Positions 8,460 to 18,237 are shown, numbered from the stretch's first letter. The stretch is DNA of 55,882 nt from Vibrio sp. UCD-FRSSP16_30 (GCF_001676025.1 NZ_LZFW01000014.1:45206-101087); one strand, 5' to 3'. The notes: a model not told the origin generated them from the sequence alone. Numbers and translations: made by a program.

Positions 8460-10601
8460 CTACTTTTTCTTTACCGAATATTGGCCTTCTAGCAGTTCTG
8501 TAGCAAACACTGATGGCTGAAGATCGTAACTGACCACCACTTCTTGTTTTGCGCGAGTTAATGCGACATAAAATAGACGTCGCTCCTCGGCAAATGGGAA
8601 AGATTCGTTGGTTGATTTAAGTGCGACATCTAAATGCGGCGCACGCTCTTTTTGCGGGAAGTTGTTTTCATTGACACCCATGATCAACACTACATCGGCT
8701 TCTTTACCTTTACTTGCATGACAGGTCATAAAGCTTAGCTGTAAATGAGTATATTCATTCTGCCACTGTTTTAATTGGCTTGGCTCATCTTTGTGTGTGC
8801 GCCCCAAGACTAATACAGATAGGGGCTTAGGCGTGTTGTTGATGCGCTGCAGTGTGTTTTGCAATTTCGATTCTTTAACCACTGACACCGCTTTTTGTTT
8901 TTGCTGTTTGTGAGCGGTTAAAGTTTTTTTCAACTGGTGCGGGTTTTGTAAAATGAACTCGCCAGCAATATCCGCTATCTGAGAATTAAAGCGATAAGTC
9001 GTATCTAAATAATGGGTTGTTGCATACGGGAATCGTTCGACAAAACGTGTGGTTAAATTCACATCCGAACCAGCAAACTGATAAATAGACTGCCAGTCAT
9101 CACCCACAGCAAATAATGAGCGTCTGCCCTGCTCTGATGGCTGATTGATCAGCGCTTCTATCAATGCAAGGCGTGCCGGTGAGATATCTTGATATTCGTC
9201 CACCATAATTGCGCGCCATGGGGCTTTGAAACGATTTTTAGTGACGTAATCGGTCGCTTTTTCAATCATCGAATGAAAATCGAGTTCGCCTTGGTCTTTT
9301 AAGTATTGTTTCCATGCTTGATAACATGGCCAAACCAACTGCAACTCACTATTTAAGCGAGAATATTCTGGGTGATCCACCAGCTGTTGTTGAATGCTTT
9401 TCTTGGTCACACCCATAGTGCAAAGTTGGTCGACTTGTTGATCAAGCCAAGCAATTAACTTCGGGTTTTCATATTGACTGTCTAGCTCTATATCCCCTTT
9501 TAAAAAGGCGATGGGCCATAAAGATAAGTGCTTTTCCCAGCGTTTAAAATTGGTGGCATTAGTCCAGTGGCCTTTTAGCCACATGGCACACCATTGCTGC
9601 TTTTGTTTCGCTTCATAGGCCAAAGAACTGACCTTGGCAGGTTGACCCTCTACCTGCTGAATAATTTGCAGCGCCATTTTATGGAACGTGCTGACATTGA
9701 CCTTTTGCGAAGTCACACCAATTTTATTAGACAAGCGCTCCGACATTTCACTTGCCGCATCCTTACCAAACGCCAACAATGCAATTTCTTCAGCCTGAAC
9801 TTGGTGGCTTTGTAACAGGTAGGCCACTCTTGCCATTAACACGCTGGTTTTACCCGTACCGGCTCCTGCAAGAATCAAGTTGTGATCATTATTTAGCAAT
9901 ACGGCTTTTTGCTGCGATGGATTAAGCGGTGAGTGTTCAATTTGATTAAACAGCACTTGCCAGTTGTTCACTTCGTTTTCTAACCAGACATCATTACGCG
10001 CCGTCACCACATCTGCACTATCGGCAAGCCATGCATTGACTTCCTGCATGCCGTCCGACAAACGTTGGTTGGCGTCATTGAGGCTGATGTTCATTTCTTT
10101 AAGATCGCTCAGCACCATCTCTTGCCAAGCGAGACACTGTGAGTTGGCTAAGTATGCAGGTTGCTTTTGCAATAATTGTAATTTTTGCTGCCATTTAGGT
10201 AAATACAAATTGAGCTGACGACATTGCAAGCGATGCCATTTTTCATAATATTGCACCGCAGTGCGCCCAAACGATTTCGCTTTCCCCCACGGCAACCCCT
10301 GAACTCGCCAAGCGCTTCGCTCAAAATCACCACTAGGCAATTCTTGCTCATAGCCGTAAAAGGTAATATTCCCCCATACGACACCGCGCTCAATTGAAGT
10401 TTTGCCACTCCACTCAGAAAAAGGAATCAAGGTCTGATTTTGTTGAGAAGTAAGAATCAGCTGATCCTTTTCCAACTTAATATCAAAGTATTCGTCTTGT
10501 AAAAAAAACTGTGCCGAAGAGGTCGCTTGCAACTGCATGAGGGCTTTCTTGTCCTTGAAAATAGGGCTTAACCCACTCAGTTTACTATGATTCATCAACA
10601 T
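8460..10601 (-). CDS. helD: DNA helicase IV (UvrD/Rep superfamily 1)
   Basis: ATP-dependent 3'-5' DNA helicase linked to recombination and repair. The 713-aa protein carries Walker A AGAGTGKT (245-252), motif II MVDEYQDIS, motif III-like FAVGDDWQSIYQFAGSD, motif IV-like LDTTYRFNSQI, SFMTCHASKGKEADVVLIMG and the final EERRLFYVALTRAK. The N-terminal 200 residues are the helicase IV-specific domain (ERGVVWGNITFYG). The length is close to E. coli HelD (684 aa). The ATG at 10601 gives MLMNHSKLSG; a start at the third residue is equally possible. The upstream 440 bp are filled with REP-like elements. Confidence 0.95.
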   Translation of the reverse strand: MLMNHSKLSGLSPIFKDKKALMQLQATSSAQFFLQDEYFDIKLEKDQLILTSQQNQTLIPFSEWSGKTSIERGVVWGNITFYGYEQELPSGDFERSAWRVQGLPWGKAKSFGRTAVQYYEKWHRLQCRQLNLYLPKWQQKLQLLQKQPAYLANSQCLAWQEMVLSDLKEMNISLNDANQRLSDGMQEVNAWLADSADVVTARNDVWLENEVNNWQVLFNQIEHSPLNPSQQKAVLLNNDHNLILAGAGTGKTSVLMARVAYLLQSHQVQAEEIALLAFGKDAASEMSERLSNKIGVTSQKVNVSTFHKMALQIIQQVEGQPAKVSSLAYEAKQKQQWCAMWLKGHWTNATNFKRWEKHLSLWPIAFLKGDIELDSQYENPKLIAWLDQQVDQLCTMGVTKKSIQQQLVDHPEYSRLNSELQLVWPCYQAWKQYLKDQGELDFHSMIEKATDYVTKNRFKAPWRAIMVDEYQDISPARLALIEALINQPSEQGRRSLFAVGDDWQSIYQFAGSDVNLTTRFVERFPYATTHYLDTTYRFNSQIADIAGEFILQNPHQLKKTLTAHKQQKQKAVSVVKESKLQNTLQRINNTPKPLSVLVLGRTHKDEPSQLKQWQNEYTHLQLSFMTCHASKGKEADVVLIMGVNENNFPQKERAPHLDVALKSTNESFPFAEERRLFYVALTRAKQEVVVSYDLQPSVFATELLEGQYSVKKK

Positions 10602-10654
10602 AGCGCATCATGCGGGATATAAATTTGTATTTTTCTTTGTATTTCCCAGAATCT

Positions 10655-10975
10655 GGACACCCATAGTTAAGTCGATATCTAGTTATTCTTCACGTTTCAA
10701 TTTGGCTTTGCCTTTGTTGTGGTTTGTTTGGCCTTATTAAGCTGGGTCATTATAAATGTGGACACCCAAGATAAAATGTAAGTGGGTCAACTCTCGGTAT
10801 CCGCTATTAGATCGAAACTCGAGAGAAGAAGAAAAATAGAGACACCCATAGTTAAACTCATGAATTTAACTATGGGTGTCCAGATTAAAATTAGAAATGC
10901 GTGATCTATCTTATTCTCGTAGAAGGATCAGTTTGTGTATTTTTTGACTAAAAAGTGAAATATTCATGGGTGGCC
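10655..10975. repeat. Cluster of five REP-like elements (helD-yccS intergenic)
   Basis: Copies of the family GGACACCCATAGTTAA, in either orientation, occur at 10655-10670 and 10760-10770 (short, GGACACCCAAG). A third is at 10841-10856, a fourth at 10865-10881 (reverse), and a variant CATGGGTGGCC at 10966-10975. The third and fourth form a perfect 16-bp inverted repeat with an 8-nt loop, a BIME-like hairpin. The rest of the 443-bp gap (10602-11044) is AT-rich with no gene that I can support; the yccS promoter should lie near its right end. Confidence 0.85.
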
Positions 10976-11044
10976 TATTCAATTAAGTGCAAAACCGCAC
11001 AAGCCTGTGTAAAGTATCCTTGTATTGCATAAGGTTAGCGTTAA

Positions 11045-13198
11045 ATGTCAGTAAAGACTCTTGTCTCTTTTCGTCAAATGTTGGCGAGTAAAACAATCAA
11101 TTACAGCCTACTGATCTTAGTGACAATGCTAGGGGTGGTGGTGCCATGTTGGTACATGGAACAATATGCGGAGATCACACCTTTAGTTCTGGGGGTCATT
11201 GCGGCAGCTCTTGCAGAGACCGATGACAACCTCTGGGGTCGCTTCAAAGCTTTGGTATTAACCTTCATTTGTTTTGCTATTGCCAGCCTTTCTATCGAGA
11301 TCTTATACCCCTACCCGATTTTATTTGGTCTAGGTCTTTGTTTATCGACCTTCGTCTTTATCATGCTAGGCGCTATTGGTGCTCGTTATGCAAGCATTGC
11401 CTTTGGCTCTTTGCTTATTGCGATATACACCATGCTCGGAGCAAGTGAAAGCAGCAGTATTTTCACTCAGCCAATTTTGCTATTAAGTGGCGCTGCTTGG
11501 TATTACTTGCTGTCGTTGATTTGGCAAAGCTTATGGCCAATGCAACCCGTCCAATTAAGCTTGTCACAAACCTTTTTACAGATGTCTTATTATCTGCAAG
11601 CTAAAAGTAGTCGCTTTCATCCTTCGCTAGGTAATCACTCTCAGTCTATGCGCATCGAAGAAGCCAGGCTAAATGCAAATACGGTTACCGCATTGGACTT
11701 ATGTCGAGATACCTTTATCAAGCGTTCGAAAAAAGGGCATGTTGATGGCCCTAGCGATCGTTTTTTGCGTATTTACTTTTTAGCTCAAGATATTCACGAA
11801 CGTTTGAATTCCAGTCACTACCGCTATAACGATTTAGCCTCACACTTTGAGCGTTCTGACGTCTTATTTCGCTTTAAGCACTTGCTGCAAACTTATGCCA
11901 AAGAATGTCGAGATATTGCAAAATCGATACGACTAAATCAACCCTATGTTCGTAGCCAAAGCTCTGTGTTTGCATTAGATGAACTGCAAGGGGCAATGAA
12001 TCACCTTCAACAACAAAATAATCCGCAATGGCAGCATTCATTAAGACAACTTCAATACTTGTTTGATAACTTATGCACTGTTGACCGCCTACTAAATAAC
12101 GTCAATAACCCTGACGCTCCCTCGAGTGATAATGTGCTTGATGATAAGACGGCGCATACAGCCTCTCAGATGTGGCAACGAATTCGCGATAGTCTGTCAC
12201 CTTCATCGATGTTATTTCGTCATGCAGTTCGGCTTTCTCTCGCATTAACAGCAGGTTATGCAATTATTGAACTGTTCTCTATCGAACATGGTTTTTGGAT
12301 ACTGTTGACGACCTTATTTGTTTGTCAGCACAACTTCAGTTCTACCAAACAGAAGTTATTTCATCGAATTAGCGGGACATTTGCCGGTCTAATTATTGGC
12401 GTGATCATGCTATCTCTGATCCCTGATGTGGAAGGACAACTGTTTGTTATCGTGATTTCTAGTGTGCTATTTTTTGCGTTCCGCTTACAAAACTATGCCT
12501 ATGCAACGGCTGTCATCACCGTACTTGTGTTGTTTTTATTCTCACAATTAGGCGCTGGATATGCCGTAATTGTACCGCGTTTAACCGATACTTTGGTTGG
12601 TAGTTTACTGGCAGTTAGTACCGTCTATTTTATATTGCCTGATTGGCAGGCTAAAAAGATTCCGTCTCTGATGGCTAATACTGTTCGCGCCAATAACCGC
12701 TATCTCGGACAGATTATCGCTCAATATCGCGTTGGCAAAACCGACGATCTGACTTATCGAATTTCTAGACGCGATGCTCACAGACAAGATGCTAACTTAA
12801 GTGCGGCAATCAGTAATATGTTGGCTGAGCCTGGGCGCTATCAAAATGCCGTTGACGAAAGCTTTCGCTTTTTAACATTAAGCCATGCGCTACTCAGTTA
12901 TGTTTCGGCTTTAGGCGCTCACCGAACTCAGCTTAGCGATGCCACAACACATAAGTTGGTCATTGATGCTTATCAAGAAATTCATGTTAAGCTCGATGCT
13001 ATTGATAAAGCACTGCGTAACGAAACTTTTGACCCAAATGTATTTGATAGCAACTCAATTCAACATAAATTGTCTCAATGGCGTGAGAGTGATGGCACAT
13101 CTGCACAGATGATCTTGCAACAATTGCATTTGATCCACAGAATGTTGCCAGAGATACAAACACTCAGCCAAACGTTTTCAAAACCAAACAAGTTATGA
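11045..13198 (+). CDS. yccS: YccS-type FUSC-family inner-membrane protein
   Basis: The 717-aa protein is the same length as E. coli YccS. It has two hydrophobic blocks of about six segments each (roughly residues 15-165 and 390-525). They are separated by a soluble domain (for example TVTALDLCRDTFIKRSKKGH) and followed by a C-terminal cytoplasmic domain. The second block contains HGFWILLTTLFVCQHNFSST, the fusaric-acid-resistance-like (FUSC) signature. The function is unproven; FUSC relatives export aromatic acids. It lies 66 bp upstream of a DUF2057 gene on the same strand. Confidence 0.88.
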   Translation: MSVKTLVSFRQMLASKTINYSLLILVTMLGVVVPCWYMEQYAEITPLVLGVIAAALAETDDNLWGRFKALVLTFICFAIASLSIEILYPYPILFGLGLCLSTFVFIMLGAIGARYASIAFGSLLIAIYTMLGASESSSIFTQPILLLSGAAWYYLLSLIWQSLWPMQPVQLSLSQTFLQMSYYLQAKSSRFHPSLGNHSQSMRIEEARLNANTVTALDLCRDTFIKRSKKGHVDGPSDRFLRIYFLAQDIHERLNSSHYRYNDLASHFERSDVLFRFKHLLQTYAKECRDIAKSIRLNQPYVRSQSSVFALDELQGAMNHLQQQNNPQWQHSLRQLQYLFDNLCTVDRLLNNVNNPDAPSSDNVLDDKTAHTASQMWQRIRDSLSPSSMLFRHAVRLSLALTAGYAIIELFSIEHGFWILLTTLFVCQHNFSSTKQKLFHRISGTFAGLIIGVIMLSLIPDVEGQLFVIVISSVLFFAFRLQNYAYATAVITVLVLFLFSQLGAGYAVIVPRLTDTLVGSLLAVSTVYFILPDWQAKKIPSLMANTVRANNRYLGQIIAQYRVGKTDDLTYRISRRDAHRQDANLSAAISNMLAEPGRYQNAVDESFRFLTLSHALLSYVSALGAHRTQLSDATTHKLVIDAYQEIHVKLDAIDKALRNETFDPNVFDSNSIQHKLSQWRESDGTSAQMILQQLHLIHRMLPEIQTLSQTFSKPNKL

Positions 13199-13264
13199 TG
13201 TAATTTTGAACCATCGAATGCTGAATTAACTCAATTATTAAATGACGACTAACAGAGAAGCCCT

Positions 13265-13969
13265 ATGTACAAGAAAATTTTGCTAACTGGACTAGCACTT
13301 TCATTTACATCACCGGTATTTGCTGATGTAAAAATCGACCTACCAGAGTATGTAGACTTACTGCTCGTGAACGGCGCAGAGCCCGCGGTTGATGGTGGCT
13401 TCTTCTCATCTAGCTCAACAGCAATATTACCTGACGGCGAAAACCAAATTGTCTTTCGCTACCAACCTAGCTTTAAACGAGGACAAGACTTCGAGAAAAT
13501 GACCTCGGATGTCGTTATGGCTAAATTTACAGCTAAAGACAAAGAGTTAGAGTTTCAATTCCCTCATTATAAGAACATTCGCGAAGCAAAACGATTTGAT
13601 AAAAATCCAGACTGGAACCTAATTGATAAATCAGGTAACAAAGTTGAAATTGCTCAAGATAAGCTCATTCACCACGGTGTTCAGTTTGGTCGTGACTACG
13701 AAGCAGAAGTCATGAAGTTCAACGCGACAAATAGCGCAGCCGCAATTGCTACAGGCAACAGCTTAGCTTACGCCGCAGTGACCGCAGCCCAAGCTTCCGG
13801 CACCGAAGTTGTTGTAGTACCCGTCGCATCAACTCAGGTTGCAAAAGATGGCACCGTACCACAAACAACATCGGCAACCACTGAAGAAGAAATGCTAATG
13901 TTCTGGTACAGCAAAGCAGACGATGCCACTAAAGCCCGCTTTAAAGAATACGTAAATAGCCAAAAATAG
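13265..13969 (+). CDS. DUF2057 (UPF0319, YccT-like) periplasmic protein
   Basis: The 234-aa protein has a clear signal peptide, MYKKILLTGLALSFTSPVFA, cleaved before DVKIDLPEYV. The mature start, VDLLLVNGAEP followed by LPDGENQIVFRYQPSF, is characteristic of DUF2057/YccT proteins. In E. coli the relative YccT (CsgI) has been linked to curli control, which need not hold here. The C-terminus ends in EEEMLMFWYSKADDATKARF, also a family trait. It follows yccS by 66 bp, so probably the same operon. REP-like elements begin about 40 bp after its stop. Confidence 0.85.
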   Translation: MYKKILLTGLALSFTSPVFADVKIDLPEYVDLLLVNGAEPAVDGGFFSSSSTAILPDGENQIVFRYQPSFKRGQDFEKMTSDVVMAKFTAKDKELEFQFPHYKNIREAKRFDKNPDWNLIDKSGNKVEIAQDKLIHHGVQFGRDYEAEVMKFNATNSAAAIATGNSLAYAAVTAAQASGTEVVVVPVASTQVAKDGTVPQTTSATTEEEMLMFWYSKADDATKARFKEYVNSQK

Positions 13970-14009
13970 CGGTTCAATATAACGTTGGGTGTTTTGGTTT
14001 TTAAAATCT

Positions 14010-14141
14010 GGACACCCATTGTTATTTAAAGGCTTTTTATAATCTGTTGAACAAGCAGAATACATTTAATATAGATATTTAATCTGGACACCCATAATTA
14101 ATCCTTTTCGGTTCTAACATAAATAGGGCCACCCATGTTAA
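14010..14141. repeat. Three REP-like elements upstream of the RAYT gene
   Basis: Copies occur at 14010-14023 (GGACACCCATTGTTA with a one-base slip), 14086-14100 (GGACACCCATAATTA) and 14127-14141 (GGCCACCCATGTTAA). The last is a GGCC variant that mirrors the variant found just after the RAYT gene (15406-15422), so the gene is flanked by inverted copies. Confidence 0.8.
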
Positions 14142-14205
14142 ATTCCATTATCGTTATCGTCATCATCGACTAAGCTAAAAGAGTTACCGATGATGGAAGA
14201 ATACT

Positions 14206-15183
14206 ATGCCTCGTCCTCGCAGAACTCAGATAAGCATTGAAGATACCCCCTACTACCACTGCTGTAGTCGTGTTGTTCGGCGAGCATATTTATGTGGTGA
14301 TGACCATTATTCGGGAAAAAATTATGACCATCGCCGAGGTTGGGTTGAATCATTACTTCTAAAGCTTGAAACTGTTTTTGCTATCGATATAGCCGCTTTC
14401 GCTATTATGTCGAATCATTTACACGTGATATTGCGAATTGACATTGATACTGCAAATACCTGGAGTGATAAAGAAGTCCTAGAGCATTGGCATAAGATAT
14501 TTAAAGGTAACGAATTAACTCATAAATTTGTAAAAGATCAGGAAATCAGTAATTTAGAATCAATCAAATTAAACCATCTAGTCGCAACTTACCGAGCCAG
14601 ACTATGCGATATTAGTTGGTTTATGCGCTGCTTAAATGAACCCATTGCAAGGCAGGCAAATAAAGAAGATAACTGCTCAGGTCGATTTTGGGAGGGCCGT
14701 TTTAAGTCACAAGCTTTACTTGATGAGGCAGCACTTCTTACGTGCATGGCTTACGTAGATTTAAACCCTATTAGAGCTAAAATGGCTGATACGCCAGAAC
14801 AATCAAGCCATACTAGTATCCAGCTCCGTATTCATACAGGTTTACATGGGAAGCAACCTAAAAACCTTCTACCATTTATTGGAAATGAGCAGAATAACCA
14901 ACCTAAAGGAATCAATTTTTTATTAACTGATTATCTCGCACTAATTAAAGAGACCGGACGAATCATTCGCGATGATAAACAAGGAACTATCAGCGAACAT
15001 AGCCAAAATCTACTGACTACGATGAGTATCCCACATGCTAATTGGATTGAACTTATTACCAAATTTGGATCGTTGTTTCATGGTCCAGTAGGCACAATTG
15101 AAGAGTTAACCTCTTACTGCGAACATCTAGAAAAACGACGACGACATTTTTCATCTTGCTGTCAGTATCTAAAAACGGGTTAG
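14206..15183 (+). CDS. REP-associated transposase (RAYT / Y1_Tnp-like HUH protein)
   Basis: The 325-aa protein has a HUH nuclease-type core: FAIMSNHLHVILRID with H71-L72-H73. It also has the RAYT hallmarks GRFWEGRFKSQALLDE (about 159-174) and MAYVDLNPIRAKM (181-193). RAYTs are single-copy proteins that mobilise or maintain REP palindromes, and this gene is surrounded by about 15 related short elements, ten of them within 4.3 kb. In most RAYTs a catalytic tyrosine precedes the G-x-x-W-E-G-R motif in a YxxYxN-like stretch. Here the segment reads LNEPIARQANKED with no tyrosine. It may be a divergent group or a domesticated, non-mobile protein. Confidence 0.85.
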   Translation: MPRPRRTQISIEDTPYYHCCSRVVRRAYLCGDDHYSGKNYDHRRGWVESLLLKLETVFAIDIAAFAIMSNHLHVILRIDIDTANTWSDKEVLEHWHKIFKGNELTHKFVKDQEISNLESIKLNHLVATYRARLCDISWFMRCLNEPIARQANKEDNCSGRFWEGRFKSQALLDEAALLTCMAYVDLNPIRAKMADTPEQSSHTSIQLRIHTGLHGKQPKNLLPFIGNEQNNQPKGINFLLTDYLALIKETGRIIRDDKQGTISEHSQNLLTTMSIPHANWIELITKFGSLFHGPVGTIEELTSYCEHLEKRRRHFSSCCQYLKTG

Positions 15184-15688
15184 CCCTTTTTTCTGTATTC
15201 ACTTCACTCTTTACCAACTTTCAAGCCAAGCATTGAAATAGTGCTTCTATTGCCAATTGGTGGTTACATCCGTTAATTAGGCTCGGTTTACAGTGCAAAT
15301 GACTATAATCCATATCCCTTTTTGTGCATTTCAATCTTAAAAACTCATAAAACCGAGATTAGTGTGAGGAACATTGAATATGGGTGGCTTCATTTTATCT
15401 GAAAATTTAGCTATGGGTGGCCTGATAATATAGTTGGGCAATATTACTACCGCCTTGCAGTTATTCGATTGCCTGCAATACTTCATATCAGGCTATGATT
15501 AAGAGTAAACCCTGAGAAAGAACATTAAGTTATGTGCACACTCTTCACTTTTATAGTCAAGGGTATGTCGAGTAAATTAATGTGCAGAAACTAAAAGTAA
15601 GTGTGCACTTTTTATCATATTAAACGGCCATATTAGAGCTTATAGTCTAGCCCCTTAAATTCTCATCAATATTTGTAGTCAAATTAGG
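15184..15688. other. RAYT-emrA intergenic: two REP variants and a large inverted repeat
   Basis: REP-like variants occur at 15376-15388 (ATATGGGTGGC) and 15406-15422 (TTTAGCTATGGGTGGCC). A third structure has arms GTGCACACT...ACTTTTA (15534-15553) and TAAAAGTAAGTGTGCAC (15591-15607). These pair with a small bulge around a loop of about 38 nt and are followed by TTTTTATCAT. No coding region is supported. Confidence 0.6.
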
Positions 15689-15694
15689 TTGGTC

Positions 15695-16690
15695 ATGAAG
15701 AAATACTTAAAAGGGTATATAACTGCTATCATTCTTTTAGCCATTGGCGGTGGCGTAGCCTATTACTGGCACTACAGTGACCTTCACCCTTCGACTGAAA
15801 ATGCCTATGTACATGGCAAAACGGTTTCAGTAGCACCTCTTGTTCAAGGCCGTATTACTCAAATTTCTGTTGATGATTTTCAATTTGTTCATATGGGCGA
15901 TCACCTGATCTCTGTTGATGCTCAGCCGTATAAAATTGCGGTAAAAGAAGCACAAGCGGCTTATCAAGCTGCGCTGCAACAAAATAAATCTCAAGAATCT
16001 GGCGTGAATGCCGCTATTGCTCAATTAAATGAAGCTAAAGCTAACCTTCTCAATGCTCAGAAAACGTATAAACGCACTCAAGTATTAGTCGCTAAACGTT
16101 TAGTGCCTATTCAACAAGGCGATACAGACCGCACTCACCTTGCCGATGCTCAAGCACGTTTGCACGCTTCTCAAGCCGCACTACAACAAGCCATTGATAC
16201 TCAAGGTGGTAAAGGCACCGCCTCTGCGGCAGTACAACAAGCGGCAGCGCATCTTGCCAAAGCTGAACTGGATCTTAGTTACACTGACATCAGTGCGCCT
16301 TTTGATGGCTACGTTGGCGATGTGAAAATTCATCTAGGTACATTTGTTACGACTGGTCAGCCGCTATTTCCTGTTGTAAAACAATACAGTCAATGGGTTC
16401 AAGCAAACTTTAAAGAATCGCAAATGCCAAGACTTGCTGAAGGTCAAACTGTTGAGATTAAAATTGATATGTACCCAGACCAAGTATGGCATGGCAAGCT
16501 TGAGAAAATATCTCCTGCCAGCGGTACTAGCTTTTCACTGCTTCCTCCAGAAAATGCGACGGGTAACTGGGTGAAAATCGGTCAACGCTTCCCAGTTAAG
16601 ATTGTTATTACCGATGACTTATCAACGACACCGCTACTAAGAATTGGCTCAAGTACCCAAGTGACTGTGGATACGACGGCTGGAGAATAG
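15695..16690 (+). CDS. HlyD/EmrA-family membrane fusion protein of a DHA2 efflux pump
   Basis: Periplasmic adaptor of a tripartite multidrug pump. A single N-terminal TM (about residues 8-26) is followed by TENAYVHGKTVSVAPLVQGR, the EmrA-type start of the lipoyl/barrel-sandwich domain. An alpha-helical hairpin rich in Gln and Ala comes next (about 80-190), then LSYTDISAPFDGYVGD, the second half of the lipoyl domain. 331 aa is on the short side for EmrA (about 390). I start at ATG 15695, which has AGG 7 nt upstream; a TTG at 15689 would add two residues. Its stop is 2 nt before the next gene, so the two are translationally linked. Confidence 0.87.
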   Translation: MKKYLKGYITAIILLAIGGGVAYYWHYSDLHPSTENAYVHGKTVSVAPLVQGRITQISVDDFQFVHMGDHLISVDAQPYKIAVKEAQAAYQAALQQNKSQESGVNAAIAQLNEAKANLLNAQKTYKRTQVLVAKRLVPIQQGDTDRTHLADAQARLHASQAALQQAIDTQGGKGTASAAVQQAAAHLAKAELDLSYTDISAPFDGYVGDVKIHLGTFVTTGQPLFPVVKQYSQWVQANFKESQMPRLAEGQTVEIKIDMYPDQVWHGKLEKISPASGTSFSLLPPENATGNWVKIGQRFPVKIVITDDLSTTPLLRIGSSTQVTVDTTAGE

Positions 16691-16692
16691 TC

Positions 16693-18216
16693 GTGGAAAA
16701 CATAACACCTTTTAAACGTACCATGATTGTGATTGCAGTAATGACCTCTGCAATCATGGTTTTGCTCGACATGACCATAGCCAATGTAGCACTCCCTCAA
16801 ATGCAAGGGGCGCTAGGCGCAACATCTGATACGATTACCTGGGTGTTAACTGCCTATACTATGGCTGAAGCGATTTTCATTCCTCTCACTAGCTTCTTCG
16901 CGAGTAAACTGGGTGAACGACGCTTATTGTTGACGGCCATTTCTGGCTTCATGGTCTCATCTATATTGTGTGGTCAAGCCCAGTCTATTGAAGCTATGGT
17001 ATTATTTCGCATCATACAAGGGATGTTTGGCGCGGTCGTTATTCCTCTTTCTCAATCACTGCTTATCTCTGTTTTCCCCGCTAATGAACGCGGAAAAGCA
17101 ATGTCGATTTTTAGTATTGGCATTTTGTTAGGTCCAATTTTAGGCCCTACCTTAGGCGGCCTAATTACCCAAAACATGGATTGGCGCTGGGTATTTTATG
17201 TCAATGTTCCGGTAGGCTTATTTTGCCTAACAATGATTTACCTATTTATAAAAACCTCCAATAAACGTGAAGCAGTTATTGACTGGCCAACAATGATTTC
17301 AATGGCTGTCGGCATTGGTATGCTGCAAATGGTCTTAGACCAAGGCAACCAATTAGACTGGTTTGAATCCCGAGTCATTCAAGTCAGCATGATCATGGCT
17401 TTTGTTGGTATAGGATTCTTTGTTTATCGTAGCTTCAAAACTCGCAGCCCTGTTGCACCTATCTGGATGCTGAGTAATCGTAATTTAGCCTTAGGTTCAT
17501 TAATGATGGCTATTTTTGCGAGCGCTTTATTCGGCTTGACTGCGCAGTTGCCTATGATGCTTGAAGGTGTCCTAAACTACCCGGTCGATACAACAGGCTT
17601 GCTAATGGCTCCTCGAGGAATAGCGGCAGCGATCACCTTAATAGCGACCGCCAAATTTATGAATAACAGTCGATTACAAGGAATGGTTGCCTCTGGAGCT
17701 GTTCTATGTGGTGTTGCCGGCATCATAATGTCGCAATATTCAGAAAATATCGATTTCTACTGGCTAATCATTCCAAGCTTAATTCAAGGCTGTGGTATGG
17801 GACTGGTTTTCTCTAGCTTGTCATCAATTGCCTATACTACCCTCAAGCCTGATCAAGGCGTGGCAGGTGCCAGTATATTCAACCTATTTCGAACCATAGG
17901 TAGCTCGTTTGGTATATCCATTGCAACTACTTATCAGTTTAGAAGCTCTCAAGAGCAATGGAACTCATTAAGTCAATCTATTAGCCCATACAATCCTAAT
18001 TTACAGCAGTGGCTCAGCGATACAGGGCTAAAACTAAGCGATCCAACAACCCAAACTATTCTACAAGAGCAAGTGCAGAAACAATCTGAGATTATTGCTT
18101 TTGTTCATACATTCTCATTCATCACTATGATGTTTGTACTCATTATTCCAATATTGTTTTTACTTAAAATCCCTAAGAACAAGACAAATATTAGCGAAAA
18201 ATCCCCCGCTCATTAA
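16693..18216 (+). CDS. DHA2-family (EmrB/QacA-type) multidrug MFS transporter
   Basis: The 507-aa inner-membrane proton-coupled drug exporter has 14 predicted TM segments. The DHA2 motif LLDMTIANVALPQMQGAL lies in TM1 and TWVLTAYTMAEAIFIPLTSF follows. Motif C-like GPILGPTLGGLI lies in TM5. The start is a GTG (16693) with GGAGAA 5-6 nt upstream, inside the end of the adaptor gene. It forms an efflux pair with the upstream adaptor; an outer-membrane channel such as TolC would be encoded elsewhere. No local regulator gene is present. The substrates are unknown. Confidence 0.9.
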   Translation: MENITPFKRTMIVIAVMTSAIMVLLDMTIANVALPQMQGALGATSDTITWVLTAYTMAEAIFIPLTSFFASKLGERRLLLTAISGFMVSSILCGQAQSIEAMVLFRIIQGMFGAVVIPLSQSLLISVFPANERGKAMSIFSIGILLGPILGPTLGGLITQNMDWRWVFYVNVPVGLFCLTMIYLFIKTSNKREAVIDWPTMISMAVGIGMLQMVLDQGNQLDWFESRVIQVSMIMAFVGIGFFVYRSFKTRSPVAPIWMLSNRNLALGSLMMAIFASALFGLTAQLPMMLEGVLNYPVDTTGLLMAPRGIAAAITLIATAKFMNNSRLQGMVASGAVLCGVAGIIMSQYSENIDFYWLIIPSLIQGCGMGLVFSSLSSIAYTTLKPDQGVAGASIFNLFRTIGSSFGISIATTYQFRSSQEQWNSLSQSISPYNPNLQQWLSDTGLKLSDPTTQTILQEQVQKQSEIIAFVHTFSFITMMFVLIIPILFLLKIPKNKTNISEKSPAH

Positions 18217-18237
18217 ATCCTGTCAATCAACACTTAA

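Noticed and set aside
15171..15192. Terminator right after the RAYT stop (GGGTTAGCCC then T run)
   Set aside because: The stem is only 3-4 bp; too weak to call.
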